Of a DNA stretch of 64,000 nucleotides, positions 15,003 through 28,698 are shown piece by piece. This DNA comes from Trichoplax sp. H2 (Eukaryota; Placozoa; Uniplacotomia; Trichoplacea): the NCBI GenBank assembly GCA_003344405.1, contig NOWV01000279.1:1-64000 (forward strand). The letters are read 5' to 3'. A program made the translations under genes and the position numbers. Each line of letters opens with the position of its first letter. Position 1 is the first letter of the stretch. A model generated the notes under the pieces. The model had not been told where the DNA came from and searched no databases. It was given only the letters and a program-made list of their open reading frames with translations.

Positions 15003-15936
15003 AGAAATTTTTTATTTATTCAATCGCCTTACTGGTACTCCGTATCAACAAAATGTGGTAGTAATGTTGAAATGTTGCTACCAATGTACTTACTTGTATG
15101 TACTTAAGATTGTTGTGAAATTCAGCACTTAATTTATTAAATACATTATCTATCCTCGTAGCATAATTTTCATTATAATAATCGATATGGTTGGTTATAT
15201 TGAAAAACTGACCAACCTAATAAGTATATACAGTACTGTTTCATGGCTACCATAAAGCTACAATATTTATCGGTTTGCTGTACTAATTACTATATGAAAA
15301 ATATGGTAACAACAATAAACTTTCTTCTAAATGTTAAAATACGAGTGTGTACATTATAAAAATGTAAATTTTTCTTTTCGATATTGCTATCGCTAGCCAA
15401 TTTTGATAGGTGCATATAGATAAAATTCTATGGTTCTATATTAGTACTAAAGTGGTTCAAGCATTGTATGATTGCGATGCTAACTTGTCTTTATTAGCAG
15501 TACTCGAGGATTTCTACTGCTAAAACGTGTCCTCTCAGTATTTTGGTAATTACAAGAAGTAAATGCTAATAGTCAGATAATGGATATTTATATTCCAACA
15601 TTACAGACACTGTACTAAGACTACTGTCAAATCGTAGACGTGGTACACTATGCAAGTATTTACCACATTGAACGTTGCACAGATAGGTATTGAAAACGTA
15701 TCAATACATCTTCTTGTTAAGTTAGCGGTAATAGGGACAATGAGAAGTAAATATAGATTTTTCCATTAAAACTAATGTAAAGACCAGGCAACATTTATGT
15801 TGGCGTTGTTTTACTGCACTGTAGAAGTTAATTACTTACATGCATCATGTGTTACGAGGATTTAATGAGAAAATATTCAAAACACTTACATAAATCGTTC
15901 TCTATTAGATAGCATTATTAAATTAAATAATTTATT
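15003..15936. other. Intergenic downstream of UBE2E
   Basis: AT-rich sequence containing the UBE2E 3' UTR, whose end I cannot fix because several possible polyadenylation signals occur. No coding exon was recognised. Confidence 0.5.
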
Positions 15937-16225
15937 CTGCTATACTAACATTGTATATTCAAGCCAGTGTGATACGACAATATAGACCAATAAAATTAGT
16001 TAAAATTAAACCAGGTATATAACTTGATAGTGATCACATCATACTCTTGCATTTCTCCGCTAAGAATACCGCTGTAAATGCTGCTATACTAGCACTGTGC
16101 ATTCAAGCCAGTAGTGATTCGACAACATCGACCAATAAAACTAGTGAGAATTAAATCTGGTGTATGACTGGATAGTGATATCAATATACTCTTGCATTTC
16201 CCGCTAAAGAATACCGCTGTAAATG
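15937..16225. repeat. Diverged two-copy tandem duplication, 144 bp period
   Basis: Copy 1 starts with CTGCTATACTAAC at 15937 and copy 2 with CTGCTATACTAGC at 16081. Both contain CATTCAAGCCAGT-like, GACCAATAAAA and AATACCGCTGTAAATG segments. The copies have diverged by substitutions and small indels, so the duplication is older than the one at 9598. Confidence 0.85.
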
Positions 16226-16382
16226 TTTATGTCAGAATTGAATTCAAAATCGTTATGTAAAATAGGCTATAATATGGATATTGTGGTACTGTATACAATG
16301 TACACTGTACAGTAGACTGTTACAAAATTATTCGCCATCGAGCTTCTACAATGGAACATAATATAAATTTTTCCAAAACTGT

Positions 16383-16550
16383 TGGATCTAATTGATTCAG
16401 TGATAATATTGGCAGCTTAATGGTACAGTATCAGTACTAGTCTACGATGGAGTGATGATGATAATGGATCTAATCATTTCAGAGGTAATGTATTGGCAGG
16501 CTAAGGTACAGCCTCAGTGTGGCCTACGATTGAATGATAATAATATCGTA
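16383..16550. repeat. Diverged two-copy tandem duplication, 82 bp period
   Basis: TGGATCTAATTGATTCAG at 16383 is echoed by TGGATCTAATCATTTCAG at 16465. Shared downstream parts include TATTGGCAG, GGTACAG and CTACGATGGAGTGATGAT versus CTACGATTGAATGATAAT. It lies upstream of ODAD4. Confidence 0.75.
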
Positions 16551-16792
16551 GTTGATTTACTGTACTGTATCATCTAACTTGATTGATGATCAGTACTATC
16601 CGTTTTTGAGTGTCTAGTACGTAAATATACCCAAGACAGGATTATCTTCTGTTACAAAATGAATTGTTAATTTATAGGATTGGATTGATTGATGGAACAG
16701 AATTCCGTATCATTCTAAATTTTATAAGCCATAGTAGAGCATAACCATATCCGCGCAGTAACGGTTGCGCAGATCGAGAGTCCATGTTTGTT

Positions 16793-16806
16793 ATTGCCAT
16801 GGTAAC
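16793..16806 (+). promoter_or_regulatory. Probable RFX X-box upstream of ODAD4
   Basis: The sequence ATTGCCATGGTAAC matches the palindromic X-box consensus GTTRCC-N(0-3)-RGYAAC at all but its first base. It sits 166 bp before the ODAD4 ATG. RFX factors are known to bind such sites in promoters of motile-cilia genes, and ODAD4 is a motile-cilia gene, so position and target agree. Binding itself is inferred. Confidence 0.6.
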
Positions 16807-16971
16807 CGAGAGATTTCTGTATTCATCAAGTAAAAGTAGTGCTATTCGAGTTATATTGCTTGGGCCTTGTACTGTATATTCAATTAGTATCGGTTATTGC
16901 ATTGCAAAGCCAGTAAAAATTATAAAAACAATTTTACTATCCACGCATTTCATCCTCATTTCCAGTCCAAA

Positions 16972-19900
16972 ATGAATATGCCACGAGAAGAAGTTTACGA
17001 TCAAGACAACGATGAAGAAGAAATCCCTAAAAGTTCCTTCACAACTTATGTGGCTGAGGGAGACGCGTTATTCAAAAATAAAGAATATTATAAAGCACTA
17101 CAAAGCTATTCCACGGTAATATGACGTTAATTTCTGAAGAGGACATACAGTAACCCAGTAGCAACGTATTGAAAGTAGTTGTCGCTGATATTGAGATTCT
17201 TAATTAATCGTATACCTTAATCACTTCTATGATAATAAGATCTAAAATTAAGTCAATATAATATGCCTACTTTTAAATGTTTCAAATCGTACAAATTTTG
17301 AATAGTTAATCGTATTACACCCCCTACCATTTATATAAAAAAAATTGAAATTCTTCCAGTGTAAACCAAGTTAATTAACGTAGTACTTGATGATTCGAAT
17401 TATGTGATACTAGAACTCATAGCTGAATTACTTAGTTACTGATGACTTAGTTAGCTTCTGAATTAACTTTCTCAAGTAAATCAATCCAACAATTTAGTTC
17501 TCGATCTCATAGGTTAAGCGATAGCTGAGATCATAATAATATAGCAATATAGTTCATCTAGAACAAATAAAAAACTTTCTGAAATGTCAATTAAAGTTAT
17601 TCTTAATGATTCCAGTCGTGCTGTATTTCACAGCCAATAATGGCATAAGATGGTCATTTTATATCGTAGCAAGACTTTTAAATCATCGATTGTTATTCTT
17701 GATGCTTTGATTATTATGATATTTCATTATCGTGCTGTATGTTCGATTGAAATTGAATGATGTCCCGAAGGATTAGCTTGGCGAAGTTAGATTACACACT
17801 CGTTGAGAACTACCGCACTTTTTAGAGCTAAAAACGTAGTTTACAACTATTTTCCATCAATAGTAATTTTTTATTGATTAGATCCTTGAAAATTGTTCTA
17901 AAACAGATTTTTTGCTTATTTACTAATATGGCTAAGCTACTTTTGAGGAATTAACTTTAAATAGCGAATTTTAATCATTTTTTCTCGATGGAATCATTAT
18001 TAGATCAGATCTCGCTTAATTTATTAAGAATCAGATTTCTACTTCAGTAAAACTGTTTATTTTAATGGCTTAACCATAACCACTTTTAAAATAATAACAA
18101 CGGGTTCAGTTTGTAATTATCAATAGATGAAATTTATCACCCTTTCACTCCTGTTTTAATCATAAGTAGTTAAGCTAAAATGATTGCATGCAGTAACAAA
18201 TAGAGATTTTATTTGACTTTTATTAATAAAATATAGATCATATGGAATACTAAGCAAGTCTGTGCTTGTATTTTGATGAAATCTTCTCTTATATCATAGG
18301 CTCTGGAACTACAAACTGATAGTTACTGCCTAGTATCGAGATCAAAATGTTACCTGCAGATAGGAGACACAGACTCTGCCTTACGTGATGCCGAAGCCGC
18401 CTTAGCGGAAGATAGTAACTTTAGCAAGGTATAAACTTACTTTCTAAAAGTGATTAATAAAGACTAATTATTGTATGATAGACAACGTGGTGAAGCTAAT
18501 TTCCTAAAAATTTCTCATATCATATCATATCACTGAAGATAATTCTAGCTAAAAGTCAAAGTTGTAAATATAAATCTTATCCTATACCTCATGATTCAAA
18601 TTAATTATTACCGGTGATAATTCGATTCAGACATCTTTACAGTCAGAATCTTTAGTCAAGTCTCAATTAATGTCGCAACACAACATATCAATCATCTTTA
18701 AAAGAATATCAATTTAACGGGCAATGGAACAAATATTTTATAGGGATTACATGCTAAAGCTGAAGCTTTATATGCCATGGGAGACTTTGAATATGCTTTG
18801 GTTCATTACCATCGCGGACACAAGCTACGACCGGAGTTAAATGAATTTCGATTAGGAATTCAGAAAGCAAAGGAAGCTATCGATAATTCGATAGGAAGTA
18901 AGTAAAATCAGATAATAATAGGAGATTAATGAATCACGAATTACTATTATGAAGTATGAACGATAGAGTTATTGCCAATATTTCAACTGCCGGATTAATT
19001 AAATCGCTTTAATATTTTATTTCAGGCCCTTCACGCGTCAAGCTGGAGACTAAGGGTGATTTATCATTCTTTAACAAGCAGGATGAATCGGTAACAAAAA
19101 GCAAAGTTTCATTAATAGCTATCACATCGGTAAGCATGTTATTCATATCGAAATAGACTAATGTCTTGATGTATTTGAAGAATAAGAAATTAAAAAGTAT
19201 TGTCAAAGCTACATCGAATCGATTACCAGTTGGACTACACGCCAATCCTCTCGGACAAAGAAAGAAATCTACAAAACCAGTTGAAAGCTCGGATAAAACT
19301 ATCAAACAGGTTATCTATTGAACACTGTTCTATAATATCAAGTAATGACAATAACGCGGTAATTAAATTTTCAAGTATTCTATTGATATTCACTGTTATT
19401 TTCTAAAATTGAATATAGCTACTCGGGGAACTGTATGAAGACAAATTATATCTAGAAAAGTTATTAAGCAACGGAGGTAAATGCTCAAATTATTCATCCT
19501 ATGAAAATCTATGAGTCTGGTTAAATTCTAGCAATTTCTTGCTTAGAGTTGCTTAGCTATACATTTTGAATAGTTAAATCATTTACATAGTTCCTTTTTC
19601 CTTCCTTTATTAATAGTTTCTTCAATTTTAGTTACTATGTATTACATAAGCTTATCTATTAACCAAGCTCCTTTAACGCTAATATAGATTTTGTACATGG
19701 TAAACACGATCAAGCCATTTACCAGTGTATACAAGAAGGTTTAGGCTACTTGGACAGTAGGACCGAGTTTTGGAGGCAACAAAAACCACTCTATGCTCGA
19801 AAGAAGCAAAAGAAAGCAAACAAAGATAGAAGAAGCAAGAGCCCAACTCATCGTATCCTAATTATGGAAAAACTTTGAAGCTAAAAATGATCCTTATCTC

Positions 19901-21637
19901 TGTTTACTGTGATTAGTGTTTATGTTTTTGTCAATAATTATCCAGCGTTACACAAAATGGATATGAATTTTCAATAATTTCCTTAACATGATACAAATTA
20001 GAATCTAACATGACAAAATATATCGTTCATACACTGGAAGAAATTGATGCAGGTAAGATTAATCATCTAGTAGGTAGACCTACTTACATATAATAATCTA
20101 TGGAGCTTTTACAAATAGAATATATGTAATCTTATATTCTATAAGCGTTACACATCTCCACTTAAGGTCTTAAGACTGCAGTAAACTAGTATTCTGCGTT
20201 GGAACCTTTCAGAATATATGTAGTTTTATATACTATAAGCCATACAGCACATGCCGACAGTTTTATGCAAATCCCCAGTTAAAGTCCAATGATTGCAATT
20301 AACTATTTACAAAATTATCAGAGCTAACTCCATTGGTCAATGCTCACTCGGCATATATCTTAATTTATACTTTACTTTTCCTACTTAATGATGGTAGCTC
20401 TCGCTGAAGGCAGACCTGATGATGGACTGAAAAAAGCTCAGTCATGCCTTCGAACAGTTGAATCGCTTGATATCGAAGATGTACCGAATAAAATGGAAGT
20501 CATAGCTAATCTACACAGTTGTATTGGTAATGCTATGTTTGATCAAGGTAATATGGATGGCGCTCTGGTACATCATCGAAAAGATCTGGAGATTGGCAAG
20601 AAGAAGTGCGTAAAAATATGCCTTGTCACTTAAATTATTACTACACATTATCTTAATAACTAGAGCTACTTTGATATATCGGTAACCCTTAAGGTGTTTG
20701 TTAATCCCAAGCGTGTTAATTTTACGTTATTAGTGAGATACAAGAAGCGATTGGACGTGCATTAGACAACATGGGTCGTGTCTATGCTAGAAAAGGAGAA
20801 TTCGCTAAAGCAATTGATTTGTACGTGTTGTATGGGATAGCATGATAGCATATTATCCTAAGTCGAGGTGGTCATGCTCTATAATAAGTTAATTTATCGT
20901 TTTCTGCTCTATATTTACAACAGTTGGGAGGAGAAACTACCTATGAAACAAACACCTTTGGAAAGCACTTGGCTATACCACGAAATTGGACGTTGCCATT
21001 TGGAATTAGAACATTACGTTGAAGCACGACGCTATGGTGAGAAATCGCTTGCCAATGCTGAAGAAGCTCAAGATAATGAATGGCAGCTCAATGCTTGTGT
21101 ACTCATTGCCCAAGCAAATGGTAAAAGAATAGCATTGAAATTGATTGCCCTTAGGTACTAATGTTTGTTCGGGTTTTGTACGCTAGCTAACAGGATCAAT
21201 CTTTCTGTCTTATAGTTAAGTTGAGCAACATTGCAGATGCAGTAGAAATGTTCGAGAGAGGACTTGAAATTGCCAAGGTAATTGGTGACAAGAAAGCAGA
21301 AAAAGGAATACAACGTGCACTTGAAGACACGAGTGCCAAACTTATTGCTAATATGAAAAATAATAGACGTGGAAGCGAAAGTGATAGTAGACCTACTACT
21401 ACTGAGCAAGAAGCTCAAGATGACTATGAACGCGACGCAGAAGAAGTTGCTGATGAAGTTCAGAGCGAAACTAATAAAGATGATGATGCCAGCAAGTACG
21501 AAGAATCTGTAAAGGAGGACGACAATGATGAAGGCAATGATGTCGATAATACGAATACAGAAGAGGATGACCGTAACGGTAGAAATGATGCAAAGGCACA
21601 AGATGAGGCTGCAGAAGAAGTACCTGAAGAAGATTAA
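16972..21637 (+). CDS. ODAD4: Outer dynein arm docking complex subunit 4 (TTC25)
   Basis: Axonemal TPR protein needed to dock outer dynein arms on motile cilia. Exons: 16972-17115, 18300-18428, 18744-18897, 19026-19129, 19187-19309, 19419-19476, 19688-19852, 20002-20052, 20398-20605, 20734-20820, 20924-21120, 21216-21637; phases agree and give about 613 aa (human about 670). The N-terminal TPRs (residues about 25-140) include DFEYALVHYHRGHKLRP. The family-diagnostic KLETKGDLSF follows, then LLGELYEDKLYLEKLL, FWRQQKPLYAR, and a second TPR block (LHSCIGNA, RALDNMGRVYAR, YHEIGRCHLELEHY, EWQLNACVLIAQ). The tail of about 90 residues is Asp/Glu-rich with no motif and diverges from vertebrates. A second in-frame ATG lies at 16978. 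Exon 5 could start six bases earlier. A probable X-box lies upstream. Confidence 0.94.
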
Positions 21638-23891
21638 TTTAAGATTGCAATCATATCGATTTCATTGGATATAAACAATCATATTTTTATGGCTGCTAGC
21701 GGTTGTATTTTGCCGCTAATTGCCCATATCGATTCTCAATTCTTAGAGTAATAGTTAACGATGCTTCTTGCTTTCTGCATCTGATGTTATATTTCACTTC
21801 ATGATCTCTTCTTAATTAGAACTGTATATGGTTAGTTTTATGATATCACTGTATCGTATACATAACTTTAATGTATTTAGTCTTCTATATTGATAATTTT
21901 AAATATCAATCATAATTCCATAATGCTGGTAAGGATTACCATTATCATGAAATAATTTGCTGTTTAGCGATGTTGGCCCGTTCTTAATGGTCTTTCCTTA
22001 ATACTTTATAGATCTAACTAACATGATATTGATGGCTGTAATTGTAATAAAAGACGAGTTAATATGAATTTAAATATAAATAAACGCTAATTTTTATCAT
22101 TAATTGGGTTTTATAATTTATTCTATCAAGATATAGCCAAGTTAGGATACCAGATAGGAGACGAATACATTGCTTACCATTGTAGTGATTCTTGGCAAAA
22201 TTAGTTAATTAGTATAAATTGCAGATATCCTCGTAACTTTCAGTAGAGGAAATTATTGGCTTACTTCTTAACGTAATCGATAGAATTGTCAAATCTTTTG
22301 ATATATGAATACTGAGCTACAGGTTATCAAAACGTGACAATATCTCACGATGGCGATATCCGCTAGTGAAGTTTAAATATTATTTACTATCATCTTAGTC
22401 TATTATATATAGACTACCAAATTATGACAGCATGTCTTAATGATGTCTTTAAATTTACGAAGGCTTAAAAAGAGTTTTTGAGCTCCATCTTAGAATAGAA
22501 TTTTAAATTATGGCTGCATCTTGAGTAGCAATAGGGTAATTCTGTTCCTATCCTTGATAAGGCTACTTATTATACTGCTTATTATCATTAAAAGTAAGTA
22601 TAATCTAGATAGTATAATTTGTACTATGTAATTAGTGACCCATATTTATTAGATTGATTTTGTATAGTTAATGAATAATCATCATTGAAAAATAAATAAA
22701 ATCATTAAAATCTAGACCGTTTCAGTATATTACTGTACCTGATAGTTATTTGCTTAGTTATATATTGGATAGACTTTTATGAAATTATTAATAGAGCTAA
22801 CACTTTCAACGCTAAGGCGGCAATAGGTTACAATTCGGTTACAAATCTTCATAAGGTTAGTTATTTTATAGCTTACTATTGTATAATCTTGTAGTGATTA
22901 CAGCTAGTTACAGTAGATATATGTTATAGGGATGAGAACCCAAGCACTAAAAATCTAGATAGCATAATCTGCAGTGTGTAATTGGTTAGCTGCATTTATT
23001 AGATTTATTTTGTATAGGTAATACATGATCATTTCATCGTTAATTGTGGCTGGCTAATTGCAGGTATGACTATCAACTAACTTTAGTAATGTCTACATCT
23101 AGCTGATTATTACTGGAAATAGTAAACAACATGTATACTGTATTATTAAACTGTCCGATTAGGTCTGCTATCAATATTTATTATTCTAGTTTTATATCTA
23201 GAAATTGACATTAAAATTTTTATGGCACTTTATGTAAAGGCTGCAGTATATATGGGGGAAACCTCTCGAAGTATCCCAGTTACAGGACGTATATTATATG
23301 CATATTACAATGCAACAAAATAGAATTTTTCAGAATAACAAAAGGTGCCTGTAGCGATTAGAATAGCTATGGCATATCCTTGTACCTATTTGCTGCTGTG
23401 ATGTGATATTAGCATAAAATCAATTAAGAAACCAGGCTGTCTTCCGCTTTATTTACCTTATTATAGGCTACATTATTATCTTTTTTTTAATGGATACAAT
23501 AGTTGTCCTACATTAATAAATTTCAGCTTGAATTTCTATTCGTCTGTTGGTCTTCTGGAATGATAAACATCTCCTAGCAAATTAGAGTTATAACAATTTA
23601 AAGGGTTTCATCAATAGTGCCGAAAAATATTAGGATAGCGAGATTTAATACGATTGGATAATGTAGTTGTTAAGATAATCACCATGATACAATAGTTATT
23701 TGAGTTTTATGATAAATTATGAACTGTCTACATATTCTATTTTTTTACTTTCTATATCTTCCGTTCTTCCTATAGCTGTTTCAGACTATGAATAGCATTC
23801 TAATCGGAAAGATTATTCCATTAACCATTTGGCCCTAATTACGATAAATGTGCTTTTGAGAAATTGTCTCCGTCAACAATTTACAGTAAAG
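21638..23891. other. Intergenic, AT-rich, with a diverged direct repeat
   Basis: No gene recognised. A segment of about 90 bp beginning ATCTAGATAG at about 22603 recurs at about 22953. Both copies share TAATTAG/TAATTGG, ATTTATTAGATT and TTTTGTATAG blocks and lie about 350 bp apart on the same strand. The orphan gene begins at the right edge. Confidence 0.6.
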
Positions 23892-24896
23892 ATGGCAGCG
23901 GCAACTGAATACAAAGTATGGAAATACCCAAGATGCGATAAGGATAACTGCTCTAGTCAACAGCATTTTGGACATTTAAGGATTACTAATTTAGTTCATG
24001 CCACACATTTAAAATTCGCCATTAGTATCTGTACTGCTAATCAAGATTATTATGCCTTCAGAATGAGAGGATTGAATCTAGCGAATAACCGAAAGCAATC
24101 CCATGAAATTGGAGCGTGTTTTGGAATTCGAACGGCTAAAATGACTTCTACTAATGATGGTATCTATCAGACCAACCCATATATGAAAGAATCAACCTAT
24201 CAACGATATTCGCCTGCTTTTAATCAAACGCGTTATGGAGGTGTTCAATTCATTGTTCATGAAGAGTTAACGAAAAAATTAATTCAGCAGTGTGTAAAAA
24301 AATCCCTGTTTACTGCTAGACATAAATCAAAATTTTCGCAACGCATTAAATTATCGATATCAGGGGGTAGCTATCATGCTTATTCGTCAACAAACGATGA
24401 TTTAGCATACTCCAACTGGTCAGATATTTTATGCTGCGATAATCAAAGTGGTTACTGGTTTTGGAATTATCATAAAATTCCAACGTGGAAGGGCGGAAAA
24501 TTTCCATGGGAAGAGCTTGAATTTACTATTAACGGCGATGATAACGCGCGAATTATGGATAACCAATGTAGAAACAGCTCGCTACCCTACTGCAAGATCG
24601 ATATCCAAAATAATCATCGCTATTTGTACATCCGGAAAGATATGATAAAAATTCAAGTTTTAGATCATCCAACATCGCATTCTTCTCGACAATATAAAAG
24701 TAACCGAGATGATTTTTGTATTCCCAGTATGAGGGAGCAAAATGATGGGTACAATTTTACTTGCCAATTTCAGGAATTTAAAGCAAAATTAAATGCAATG
24801 CAAGTTACAAATGAATTATATCGTAGCTGTGATTTATTCTTAAATAAGGACGATTTTGAAATTTCAACAAGGGAATACATCAAAGATTTGGATTAA
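23892..24896 (+). CDS. Intronless orphan protein, about 334 aa
   Basis: An uninterrupted frame far longer than chance would allow in this AT-rich sequence. The start at 23892 is the first ATG in frame (context AAAGATGG); the open frame extends a further 21 codons upstream without an ATG. I recognise no family. The protein is soluble-looking, with no clear signal peptide or membrane segment. It is rich in aromatic residues and Cys, with CDKDNC near the N-terminus (Cys15, Cys20), a CC pair in SDILCCDNQSGYWFW, and SISGGSYHAY. Its composition suggests a beta-rich globular domain, which is an impression only. Every other gene here averages an intron every 100-200 bp, so the lack of introns is odd and could mean a retrocopy, a mobile-element remnant, a transferred gene or a lineage-specific gene. 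It lies alone, about 2.2 kb after ODAD4 and 3.8 kb before RIT. Confidence 0.7.
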   Translation: MAAATEYKVWKYPRCDKDNCSSQQHFGHLRITNLVHATHLKFAISICTANQDYYAFRMRGLNLANNRKQSHEIGACFGIRTAKMTSTNDGIYQTNPYMKESTYQRYSPAFNQTRYGGVQFIVHEELTKKLIQQCVKKSLFTARHKSKFSQRIKLSISGGSYHAYSSTNDDLAYSNWSDILCCDNQSGYWFWNYHKIPTWKGGKFPWEELEFTINGDDNARIMDNQCRNSSLPYCKIDIQNNHRYLYIRKDMIKIQVLDHPTSHSSRQYKSNRDDFCIPSMREQNDGYNFTCQFQEFKAKLNAMQVTNELYRSCDLFLNKDDFEISTREYIKDLD

Positions 24897-27800
24897 CTTT
24901 TTCCTAATCAACGTATACGCCAGGAAGCTGTTATCCCCAATTTTATCTGTTTTGATATTCTAATATTGAAGATACTATCGACTAATGATAATATTGACCC
25001 CAAATGTTTTCCGTTTACATCAGGCGTGTAATGATTTTCAGATAATGGTAGTTACACAGTGGGCAGCTAATAGGATGAGATGGTGCACTTGTAGTATTTT
25101 TATTATGAGATTGGGATTTTCCAATTAAGGCTGTATCTGATAGCCAACTATAGGATTAACAGTAAAGACAGGAGACTACAACTCGGTCATTAACATTGCA
25201 AGGCAACACAGCTATTGGATCTAAGCCTATTTTCGAATTGCAATAGTTAATGATCTTGCCAATCCTACGAAAGGTGACGTAAGTAATGCAGAATCCGTCA
25301 ATGGTATATATCAAAGGAATATTCATATTTAGCTCGATTTCTAATTCAGCCAGGAGAATAGTTTTTCCTTTTAAAAAATGTTCCAAGGATATTAAGATTA
25401 ATGTTCTACAGTAATATACGTACGTTGTTCCTTCTTCTTTCTCGATTAGTTTATTTATGAAAAAACATTATAAATCATATATTGGAATACTTTAGAAAAG
25501 CCATAAGAACATCGAAGATTGCTATTCTGCGGTATTACAACTACCGTGGGCATTATTCAAACTATGGACTTCAGTTGGTATCTTCATCAGCCGCTATATA
25601 TACACTACCGACGATTAATTTAGAATCAAAAGCAAGTAATTTGAAGCTTGATCTTGGAGATAAGCTCAGAGATAATTTATGAACGTTGTTCTACGTATAA
25701 CGCTTTCTCCTCTAAGATAGTTTTCTTTAGTGGTTAGCTAAAGGGATTCCAGTTATAGATCGAATTATCACGTAATCGCTATCTGCAAGTCTACTAGATA
25801 ATAATTCTTAATATTCATATGTGCTAAAATTTCGGTCTTGAAATGACTTACTGCACTCATGAGAAATTTAAATAATGCAGTGCAGAATTTTGTAATTTTT
25901 TCATAAGGGACCCACAGAGATGTAAATTAAAATCGCAACCGTTTCAATTTGGTAAAGATATTCAGACTAGCTTAAAAACATATAATACATATTTTGATAA
26001 AATCCGTTAATTAGAGTTTATTATTAATTGCAGTTTGGAAATAAGAAATTGTGACTATGATAGCAAATAAATTAGGCAGTCTAATAACAATATTAAATAG
26101 TGACTAACTCACTAACTATACTGATCACATCATAATCTAGATGGATAATTTTTCATCCATTAAAGGATAATCTAAGTAATACAATAACATGTGATTCTTG
26201 CAGCTCTAGAAAGTTATTACGTTGGCTGTATTTTACACTTTAGAAATAATAAATGACTGTTATTATATTACAGAAACGTTTAAGTGTCTCATTATCTTTC
26301 CTTATCATCATATCTGCAGGATCTACTTTTGACTTGACAGGCTTTCTTGCATTCTTTAAGAATAATTTGCTATTCACTATTATTTCTTTCTTCTCTATTT
26401 CAATAATAATGCGATCTATTATGTAGTGCCGTTCCTTTAATATCAAGAAAGAAAACAATATACTAAGCCGAAATGATGTTCTATTAAGAACTAAGCTATT
26501 GTTTTTGGTATAGGATTTCTTGCTAGAATTGAACTTTCATCCACTTTATTAAATTTTATCTAATAATAAAATTAAAATACAATAGACTATCATCTATTGT
26601 ATTCTATGTTATCTATGCTATCTAAGATCAGTTCGCTTAATATTATATTCCTTAGCCATATTATTATACCTAACATATGAATACAGAAAACTAGATTAGG
26701 CATGAACAATAATATGTCTAATTGTTCTTCCCGTATTATCTACAGTTATAATTAAATCGACTAAACATCACCTTCAGTACTTATGTTCAGCCATAAATGA
26801 CGACTGTAGCGTATCTTTACGAAACCATCAGTATTAAGCACTAATATAATCACATCGATTAGATACTGTATTTATCGATGATGATAATTTGTAGCTAATC
26901 TGAACTTAACAGAAAGCTAGATGATAACAAAAAGCCATTAATTAACTGCCGGATTGCTAATAAAGTCTAGCACGATTAGAGAGATATTGGATGTCAGCGG
27001 TGGGCTGAGATCTACAGGAAAATGTTATAGTCATCGTTATTTTGTTATCAAATTGAGAATTAAATCGCAGGAGTCCAATATTTACTTATTTCTTGCAAAA
27101 CATTCGAAATATCCTCGGAAAATGAAAGGATCTAAATATAGCTAAATATAGATTATGAACTTACATAAAGGGGTCTGTTAGATATCTTGTTCAATGACTG
27201 TAAATATTTAGCTGCTCCTAGAGTGAGTTAGATGCGAACTGGTTGTCCACTGTTGAGGTCGAGATGATGTCTTGCCGATCATGATTTAGAAATTGGAAAA
27301 GAATTTATTAAAATAGTTCTTCATCAGTTCGTTTTAAGTTGCTAATAAATCTATTTGATCCCATAATTAATATTGTAGCAATTGAAGAACAAACCGAAGA
27401 ACAAGATTGTCGAATATTACATACTGCTTTTTAATCTTCCCTGATTTAAAAAGTTCAAGCTAAAAATCTCAAATAGGGCCCCTAGCTCGCCTTTGCAATA
27501 CACACATGTTACTAGCAACTCTAGCATCTTGCACTAAAATTGTTTACAATCAGCAATTATAACAAGATATAGTCTCACTTGTTATATGACGGTAAAAATT
27601 TAAAATTCGTTACAATTGTATTATGAAAGCGATAGAACTGTATTAAACAGAGATAGAAATAGCGATATCTATATTGCAACAATGATTGCCGATGTTCTTC
27701 TTAATTGATCAACGAAGATTTACTGCCTCTCTATCGCATCACATAGGTCAAAGTTTACTCAGAAAGTGATCAATCATTATTTAGTTCATATATCATAGAT

Positions 27801-28698
27801 ATAGCGGCTAGGCAATTAGATAAATTCACGTAATCTTAACTGCTATCACTTAACATTTTCTACTTGTACAACAGAATGCCAACCCAACATGAAATTTAGC
27901 TTGGATTAGTAGCAGACATACAGACAGAGAGATAGAGTGTGCTTGGCGCTCCGCGCAGATTGCAAAAGTAAATTAAATGCATAACCACAAATGTTATAAT
28001 TAGCTTTCACCATGAAAAATTCTATTTGAATTATTCATGACTGCTATGATTATCGCTGTAGGCGATTTAAATCATCATATACTAAATGATTAACGATCAG
28101 ACTGATATTATCTCCACGAAATTAAATCTATCATTATCGTAACGATCGCCCTATAGGTAAAATCATTTTAATGCCTATCAACTTCATTACTAAGTATATT
28201 AGATTAATTCTAAACAGATTAATTAACGTAAAAAGCTGTAGCTGACTGTTGCCAAGTCAGACTACACATAGTATGAATCTTAATGGCCATCAAGGCATGA
28301 TAGAATAGCACTATCAATTTATTCCTTCAGGCTATCAATCAAGTAGACTTCTAATTAACATATTGTAAACTATGCAGATCACGTTAGTACCCAGGCTTTT
28401 ATCATAACCAATTGACCATTGTCTTGTTGATCGTTAATATGCAAGTAATTATTCAACTTTTTATTTATTTGCTTGGTCTTTTGCTCTATATGCTAATGAC
28501 TGTTAATGCTGATATTGTTATGATCTTTCCGATGCTGATCATTCTTTAATCACTACTGTACGAGTACCATATTATACTAACCTGGATTAAGTTAGTTGGA
28601 CCCTAACTTGATTTCCTCCTTGATCTTATTCGTAGCATCTGGCGCGTTCATTTTGACCCATTTATCTAACCTAATTTGTTCAATTGATAGTTTCAATT
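24897..28698. other. Intergenic, no gene recognised
   Basis: About 3.8 kb of AT-rich sequence. Short frames such as 25482-25682, 26240-26458 and 26954-27145 have neither family similarity nor convincing splice context. Near the right end CACTACTGTACGAG (28551-28564) carries the TACTGTA word about 140 bp before the RIT start. Confidence 0.55.

Noticed and set aside
23829-23891. Start of the orphan protein at 23829
   Set aside because: The codon there is TTG; the first ATG at 23892 has a better context for a eukaryotic start.
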